DNA from: Pleurocapsales cyanobacterium LEGE 06147
GTDB taxonomy: Bacteria; Cyanobacteriota; Cyanobacteriia; Cyanobacteriales; Xenococcaceae
Assembly: GCA_015207585.1 (NCBI GenBank)
Contig: JADEWQ010000045.1
Span: forward strand, 1-43,131
Length of the DNA: 43,131 nt
Direction: 5' to 3'
Shown: piece after piece, positions 38,409 to 43,131 of the stretch
Position numbering within the stretch: position 1 is the first letter of the stretch
How the letters are laid out: each line of letters starts with the position of its first letter
Translations under genes and position numbers: made by a program
The notes under the pieces: generated by a model
What the model saw: only the letters and a program-made list of their open reading frames with translations
What the model was told of the DNA's origin: nothing
Databases searched by the model: none

Positions 38409-39200
38409 ATGTGTCGCTTACTGGGCTATATTGGTTCGACCATTCAACTAGATCGATTATTATACAAGCCAAAACACTCTCTCATCGTTCAAAGTTATCA
38501 ACCCCGTGAAATGACTTCGGGGTTACTTAATGCCGATGGTTTTGGTATTGGTTGGTATCATCCAGAGAAAGAGGTATATCCCTACACCTACAAACATACT
38601 TTGCCAATCTGGAGTGATATTAATCTTCCTCAGCTCAGTCGCTATGTGGAAACTCATTGTAGCTTAGGCTATGTTCGCAGTGCTACTCCTGGATTGCCAG
38701 TGGATTTAATTAATTGTCAGCCTTTTACTCGCGAAAATCTCTTATTTATTCACAATGGGTACATCGAGAATTTTCGTCAGAGTTTATATCGACCGATACG
38801 CAATACTTTAAATGACTCTACTTATCAAGCAATTAGCGGTACTACTGACTCTGAACATATTTTTGCTTTGATTATCAATGAGTTACATAAATCTCCCTCT
38901 CCCAATCTCGAACAAGCCTTAGCTAATGCCTTAAGGGAACTAACCAGTTTAGCCCAAACTTATCAAGCTTATTTCTCTGCCAATCTCATTGTCAGTAATG
39001 GTCGCCAATTAGTTGCTTCTCGTTATTCGAGTCAATTCCCAACTCCCTCTCTTTATTGGTTGCGCGACGATCCTATCTATTCCGATTCTGTCATTATTGC
39101 TTCTGAACCTTTATTTGAGGGAAACTGGAAAAGTTGCCCGGAAAAGAGCATTATTAGTGTGGGGGAAGATCTTGAAGTTAACATCGATTCAATCTTGTAG
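38409..39200 (+). CDS. egtC: EgtC-like class II glutamine amidotransferase
   Basis: A 263-aa Ntn-hydrolase. The mature protein begins with Cys2 (MCRLLGYIG), the catalytic nucleophile exposed after Met removal. Supporting blocks are LNADGFGIGWYHPE, YVRSATPGLPVD, FTRENLLFIHNGYIENF and TTDSEHIFALI. In known ergothioneine synthesis EgtC removes glutamate from the gamma-glutamyl-cysteinyl-hercynine sulfoxide made by EgtB. The gene directly after it is egtB, which supports the call over an unrelated amidotransferase. Start ATG at 38409. Confidence 0.85.
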   Translation: MCRLLGYIGSTIQLDRLLYKPKHSLIVQSYQPREMTSGLLNADGFGIGWYHPEKEVYPYTYKHTLPIWSDINLPQLSRYVETHCSLGYVRSATPGLPVDLINCQPFTRENLLFIHNGYIENFRQSLYRPIRNTLNDSTYQAISGTTDSEHIFALIINELHKSPSPNLEQALANALRELTSLAQTYQAYFSANLIVSNGRQLVASRYSSQFPTPSLYWLRDDPIYSDSVIIASEPLFEGNWKSCPEKSIISVGEDLEVNIDSIL

Positions 39201-40425
39201 AGAAGAGATTCTAGAGGCTTTACATCAGTGTCGCAGCCAAACTCTAAATTTATTTGCTGCCATTGACTCAGATACTTTTTATCTACAAGTCCATCCTGAT
39301 TTTAGCCCTGTTGGCTGGCATCTCGGTCATATTGGTTTTACAGAAGCTTATTGGATTTTAGAACAAGGTGCTAATTATGCGCCTTTATTTCCTGAGTATC
39401 GAAAGCTATTTGCGGCTGATGGTTTACCGAAAGCAGAACGAGCAAATTTACCTTCTTTAGAGGTTATTCAAAATTATTTAGATACAGTCAGGAGTAAAGT
39501 TTTTCGTTATTTGGAAACTGCACCACTAGAAAAAGAAGAACGTCTTTGGCGTTGGTTAATTCAACACGAAAGTCAACATAACGAAACGATTATTTTTATC
39601 TTGCAACTCCATCACTGGCAAAAAAACCTAATTTCAAGTTCTGTAAAAAGTCAAAAAAGTTACTCAATTCCCAATGTCTCAGATATGGTAGAAATTTCTG
39701 CTGGTGAGTTTATGATGGGAAGCGATGCCATTGATGCTCAGGATAACGAACGTCCTGCTCATCAAATTTATTTAGATACTTACTGGATAGATCGCTATCC
39801 CGTTACCTGTAGGCAATATAGAAAATTTATGACGACTGAGGGTTATCAAAATCATCAATGGTGGTCTGAGGAGGGTTGGCAATGGTTACAAGCTAATTCC
39901 GTATCTCAGCCTTTATATTGGTCAAATTCTAAAGATTGGGATAACCATCCTGTCTGTAGTCTTAGCTGGTATGAAGCAGAAGCCTACGCTAACTTTGCGG
40001 GAAAAAGATTGCCCACCGAGGCTGAATGGGAAAAAGCCGCTAGTTGGAATGCAGTCAAAGGAAAAAAAGTCACTTATCCTTGGGGAGAAGATCGACCAAA
40101 CAAACGGTTTTGCAATCATGATTGTCTCATCGGACAGACAACCCCTGTAAATGTCTATCCAGACGGTCAAAGTCCTTACGGTTGCTATGATATGCTTGGT
40201 AATGTGTGGGAGTGGACAGCATCTTGGTTTGCTGGATACGATAGATTTGCTAGCTATCCTTATCCGGGTTATTCCCAAGCCTATTTTGATAAACAACACC
40301 GCGTCCTTAAAGGAGGAAGTTGGGCAACTCGTTCTTGGAGTTTAAGAACAAGTTTCCGCAACTGGTATCATCCTTGGGTTAGACAAATTTTAGCTGGCTT
40401 TCGTTGTGCCGCAGATCGATCTTGA
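39172..40425 (+). CDS. egtB: EgtB-like iron-dependent sulfoxide synthase
   Basis: A non-heme iron enzyme of about 417 aa which, in known pathways, joins a cysteine-containing thiol to hercynine. The N-terminal DinB-like domain carries the metal His as WHLGHIGF and QHESQHNE. The C-terminal FGE-sulfatase (SUMF1-like) domain covers about residues 175-415 (AGEFMMGSD, RLPTEAEWEKAA, YDMLGNVWEWTASW, VLKGGSW, AGFRCA). I place the start at TTG 39172 because homologous proteins begin just before REEILEAL; GTG at 39157 is the alternative. Either way it overlaps the end of egtC in another frame, implying coupled translation. EgtD is not in the window. Confidence 0.85.
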   Translation: MKLTSIQSCREEILEALHQCRSQTLNLFAAIDSDTFYLQVHPDFSPVGWHLGHIGFTEAYWILEQGANYAPLFPEYRKLFAADGLPKAERANLPSLEVIQNYLDTVRSKVFRYLETAPLEKEERLWRWLIQHESQHNETIIFILQLHHWQKNLISSSVKSQKSYSIPNVSDMVEISAGEFMMGSDAIDAQDNERPAHQIYLDTYWIDRYPVTCRQYRKFMTTEGYQNHQWWSEEGWQWLQANSVSQPLYWSNSKDWDNHPVCSLSWYEAEAYANFAGKRLPTEAEWEKAASWNAVKGKKVTYPWGEDRPNKRFCNHDCLIGQTTPVNVYPDGQSPYGCYDMLGNVWEWTASWFAGYDRFASYPYPGYSQAYFDKQHRVLKGGSWATRSWSLRTSFRNWYHPWVRQILAGFRCAADRS

Positions 40426-40725
40426 ACTTTTAATTGTGGACGAATTAAATTGTTTAATCCAAAATCTTTTTAGACAGACTTAGCATATCTAGCTACAGTT
40501 TATAAGAATTATGTCTTTTTCTAAATCCCAGAGAAAAGATTTTGCTGTAAGCAAAGCTGCTACAGTCCTAAAATCAAAAGGTTGATTCAATTAGAATATT
40601 TAAAAATTTGATTAAGTTTACTTGTAAAAATGAAAAGAAAGGAACTTATGCCACCAAAAATAATTCAAGAACAACTAGCTAACTAATAATGCTCGACCGA
40701 GCTTATCGCGTTTTTGTTGTTTATT
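40426..40725. other. Intergenic region
   Basis: 300 bp of A+T-rich DNA between egtB and the DUF4168 gene. A 12-codon frame at about 40650-40688 is too short to support. No terminator is obvious after egtB. Confidence 0.4.
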
Positions 40726-41211
40726 ATGTTGACGATTAACTTTACTTCCTGCAAATTAAATAAAATCTTGGCTCCCTTTTTCACTAGTGGTATCCTAGCA
40801 GCAATGGGTATCTTTAGCGGTCTAGTTCCGGAAATTTTTCCTCAATTTCCTAACTTTAGTTTTGTTGCTTATGCCTATGCTCAAGATTATACTAAAGAAG
40901 AGGTAGTCAACTATGCTAGAGCGGGTTTTGCCGTTGAGATGCTGCGGCAACAAGTTTATCAAGAAATTAAAGAAATTATCAATGAGCCGCCCCCCGATAT
41001 TGTCTGCAATCAACCAGAGACTTTTCAGAATCTCTCTAGTGATGTGAAAGAAATTGCGATTAGATATTGTAATGATTCCAGTCAAATTGTCAAAAATAAT
41101 AACTTAAGCGTTCCTCGTTTTAATGAGTTAAAGCAAGTTTACGATCGCGGTGGAGATTTTTATCATCAAGTTCAAAATGTTTTAATTAACCTGCAAAACT
41201 CAAATCCTTAG
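40726..41211 (+). CDS. DUF4168 family exported protein
   Basis: A 161-aa protein from the ATG at 40726; TTG codons at 40714 and 40717 could add a few residues. A hydrophobic segment (about 16-35, APFFTSGILAAMGIFSGLV) and VAYAYAQ before residue 55 form a long signal peptide. The mature domain DYTKEEVVNYARAGFAVEMLRQQVYQEIKEII ... FNELKQVY fits DUF4168, a helical family of unknown role in bacteria and cyanobacteria. Two Cys lie in the mature part, CNQP and RYCNDS. Confidence 0.75.
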   Translation: MLTINFTSCKLNKILAPFFTSGILAAMGIFSGLVPEIFPQFPNFSFVAYAYAQDYTKEEVVNYARAGFAVEMLRQQVYQEIKEIINEPPPDIVCNQPETFQNLSSDVKEIAIRYCNDSSQIVKNNNLSVPRFNELKQVYDRGGDFYHQVQNVLINLQNSNP

Positions 41212-41303
41212 AATCAATTATTATTGTTCTTAGAATATTTCTGTTATTGCTCCTCCGCTTTAGGTATTACCCTAAAAATCCCAAAATTAATTATACATAT
41301 TAC

Positions 41304-41324
41304 AGGGTGGGGCATACCCACCCT
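41304..41324. terminator. Hairpin between convergent genes
   Basis: Arms AGGGTGGG (41304-41311) and CCCACCCT (41317-41324) with loop GCATA; TTATTATTCTTT follows on the plus strand. It lies 93 bp after the DUF4168 stop and 5 bp beyond the ArsA-like gene's stop, and could serve either transcript. Confidence 0.55.
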
Positions 41325-41328
41325 CTTA

Positions 41329-42516
41329 TTATTCTTTAGCTACATCAGCAAAGCGAATTTTTAAAAAATCTTCTTCCATTTTTGCCCCGATTGGTTTTAG
41401 TGAAGCCAAAGCTTGAGGTAAAACTAAATTACGCCGATGATTGCCAATTCGGATGTTTAATTCATCGCCTGTTTTATTCAGTTGTATTTGTTCTTTAGGA
41501 ATATTTGGTAAGTAAAGTTCTAAACTATAATTATTTTGGTCTTGAACAACTCTTACTGTATTTTCTTGGTAATAAACCTTGGCTGGATCTTCGTCTTCAT
41601 AAAGAGTTTCTTTCAGTTTTTCTAAAGCAGCCAAACCACACATTTCTGTCGAAAAAAGAGGAACTTCTTTAACTGGTAAAGGATGAAAGTTATCGTAAAT
41701 TTCTTGTTTATATGTTTGCTGATTTTCTTTCCACTTTTGAAAGAAAGGATCGTTGACTTCCTCTGGAATAATGCGATTGGCAATGATTAAATCTGTAGCC
41801 ACATTATATAAACTGAGATAAGCATGAGCGCGAAGAGATTCTTTGATGACCATCTTTTCTGGATTCATTACCAATCGCACAGAAGTCTGGGTATTATCCG
41901 TCAAGACTTTTTCTAACGCTTCAATTTGTAGATAAAATTCATAAGGAGCGTCCATAACTTCCTTATCGGGAAGAGAAAATCCAGCAATCGGTCGAAAAAT
42001 CGGCTCGAATAAAGGTCTTAAAGCTGCTGACATTCCTTGTAAAGGTTTGTAAAAGCGTCTCATGTACCAACCTCCTACTTCGGGAAGACTCAATAACCTT
42101 AATGCCGTTCCCGTAGGAGCAGAATCGATAATGAGAACATCAAAATCTCCCTCGTCGTGGTGACGTTTCATTCTTACCAAGCCGAATATTTCATCCATTC
42201 CTGGCAAAATTGCCAATTCCTCAGCTTGAACCCCTTCCAAGCCTCTAGCTTGCAAAACTTGAGTGATATAACGTTTAACTGCTCCCCAATTACCTTCTAG
42301 TTCCATTAATGCATCCAGTTCTGCACCCCAGAGATTAGTAAGAATTTGTCGCGGTTCGTGACTCAATTCTAGGTCAAAACTATCGGCAAGGGAATGAGCC
42401 GGATCGGTACTTAATACTAGGGTTTTATAGCTGAGTTCGGCACAACGGAGACCAGTAGCTGCTGCTACGGAGGTTTTCCCCACGCCTCCTTTTCCAGTCA
42501 TTAAAATTACGCGCAT
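41329..42516 (-). CDS. ArsA/Get3-like ATPase with C-terminal alpha-crystallin-like domain
   Basis: A 395-aa cytosolic SIMIBI-class ATPase. The P-loop is GKGGVGKT (residues 8-15), the switch-like [12 protein letters not shown] lies near 36, and [13 protein letters not shown] near 130. The last about 80 residues ([40 protein letters not shown]) form the ArsA_HSP20 domain, seen in cyanobacterial and plastid homologues but not in yeast Get3. No CxxC of eukaryotic Get3 or arsenite-binding Cys triad is visible. A tail-anchored-protein or general targeting role is more likely than arsenite extrusion. Start ATG at 42514-42516. Confidence 0.88.
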   Translation of the reverse strand: MRVILMTGKGGVGKTSVAAATGLRCAELSYKTLVLSTDPAHSLADSFDLELSHEPRQILTNLWGAELDALMELEGNWGAVKRYITQVLQARGLEGVQAEELAILPGMDEIFGLVRMKRHHDEGDFDVLIIDSAPTGTALRLLSLPEVGGWYMRRFYKPLQGMSAALRPLFEPIFRPIAGFSLPDKEVMDAPYEFYLQIEALEKVLTDNTQTSVRLVMNPEKMVIKESLRAHAYLSLYNVATDLIIANRIIPEEVNDPFFQKWKENQQTYKQEIYDNFHPLPVKEVPLFSTEMCGLAALEKLKETLYEDEDPAKVYYQENTVRVVQDQNNYSLELYLPNIPKEQIQLNKTGDELNIRIGNHRRNLVLPQALASLKPIGAKMEEDFLKIRFADVAKE

Positions 42517-42550
42517 AGAGCGACTCGATTTTATCTGAGAGTTTTTTACA

Positions 42551-42964
42551 TTACTTATTATGATTATGAACCTTATTTACAGAAATGAAATTTTGTTTGA
42601 GTACATCCCATCGAGAAATATGCCAGTAATCTATGTGAGAAATAATTAATTCTTCGGGGTTTAGCTTTAGTTCACTCCAGCCGGGAATGGCAAGACGAGG
42701 TTTCCACGGTAGAGGAGGAGTCATTCTAAGAGTCCATTCAGTTTTAATAATATTTCCGTTGCGACTAATGTCGTGAAGTTCTAATTCAATATCTTGAAAG
42801 AAGGTACCTAAAAAGCCAATCATTTTGCGATAGCGTTCGACTCCTCGAAATTCATTAAGAGGATCTTTGAAATAAACATCCTTGGCATAAATATCAAAAG
42901 TCTGATTCTCCGGAAAATTTTGATAATCTTGTTTCAAAATTTCGGTAATATCTTGATTAATCAT
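42551..42964 (-). CDS. DUF2358 family protein (NTF2-like)
   Basis: A 137-aa soluble protein from ATG 42962-42964; an upstream start would add 9 residues (MPVLCSLFP) made of repeat sequence. The blocks [51 protein letters not shown] and [12 protein letters not shown] mark DUF2358, an NTF2-like cone fold found in cyanobacteria and plants. Function is unknown; related folds bind small hydrophobic ligands. It lies 34 bp upstream of the ArsA-like gene on the same strand, so the two are probably one operon. Confidence 0.8.
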   Translation of the reverse strand: MINQDITEILKQDYQNFPENQTFDIYAKDVYFKDPLNEFRGVERYRKMIGFLGTFFQDIELELHDISRNGNIIKTEWTLRMTPPLPWKPRLAIPGWSELKLNPEELIISHIDYWHISRWDVLKQNFISVNKVHNHNK

Positions 42965-43131
42965 TGGGAATAGGGAACAGAGAACGGGCAACAGGGAACA
43001 GAACAGGTATTAGGTATTAGTGACAAGTTAAGCGTGAAAGCTAGTTGTCAAGAGGGAAAAGGAGATAAATCGAGAGGTAGTTTGGCTCGTTTCGGGCGAG
43101 GGGATTTAACTATCCCCAAATCGCGATTTTC
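42965..43131. repeat. GGGAACAG-type direct repeats at the window's right end
   Basis: Between 42965 and 43020 the motif GGGAACAG or close variants recurs (for example around 42973 and 42993), followed by TTAGGTATTAGT. These low-complexity strings are typical intergenic filler of cyanobacteria. No gene is visible in the remaining bases. Confidence 0.45.

Noticed and set aside
1-43131. CRISPR array
   Set aside because: No regularly spaced repeats of 25-40 bp are present; short C/G and ACTGATGACTG repeats are irregular.

Overview
This window is chromosomal DNA from a cyanobacterium. It carries photosystem I core genes psaA and psaB, the RuBisCO assembly factor Raf1, a PEP-CTERM protein and several cyanobacteria-specific families (PatD-like, DUF1823, DUF2358, DUF4168). 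The palindrome GCGATCGC (HIP1), typical of cyanobacterial genomes, is frequent throughout. Long A+T-rich spacers and many short interspersed repeats suggest a medium-to-large genome of a coccoid (possibly pleurocapsalean) cyanobacterium. That placement is an inference; nothing here proves heterocysts or filaments.

Layout. 0-6 kb: the cut start of an IS607-type recombinase gene, a PlsC-like acyltransferase, the bifunctional (p)ppGpp enzyme RelA/SpoT, a PatD-like small protein and an AI-2E-type permease. 6-9.3 kb: a broken gap gene, then a forward run of a secreted protein, an unknown 197-aa protein, a DUF1823 protein and bioF. 9.3-13.5 kb: a two-partner-secretion exoprotein, a 62-aa secreted peptide with two cysteines, 1.3 kb without genes holding MITE-like repeats, and tRNA-Asn. 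13.6-20.9 kb: an unknown protein, an SLC13-type carrier with RCK_C domains, an M42 peptidase, a PEP-CTERM protein, argS and a short Hsp20. 21-25 kb: a small ORF, a Crp/Fnr regulator behind a near-perfect Fur box (IdiB-like), a membrane fatty-acid hydroxylase family protein and a G+C-richer MFS carrier. 25-33 kb: raf1, psaB and psaA on the minus strand, then a lipoprotein facing away from psaA. 33-38.3 kb: an internally deleted tnpB, a small secreted protein, a two-gene ABC exporter, a frameshifted HPP gene and a GlxA-type regulator whose nucleophile-elbow region is read out of frame. 38.4-43 kb: egtC and egtB with overlapping reading frames, a DUF4168 protein, and an ArsA/Get3-like ATPase preceded by a DUF2358 protein.

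How the genes fit together. Housekeeping photosynthesis genes (psaAB, raf1), the stringent response, translation (argS, tRNA-Asn), thiol-histidine (ergothioneine-type) chemistry and envelope/secreted proteins are mixed with signs of genome erosion: three clear gene remnants (gap, tnpB, HPP) and one regulator scarred by two compensating frameshifts. I see no CRISPR array, prophage or complete transposon. The most interesting signals are the Fur-box/Crp-family pair, the scarred GlxA regulator, the small cysteine-containing secreted peptide and the tnpB deletion derivative.
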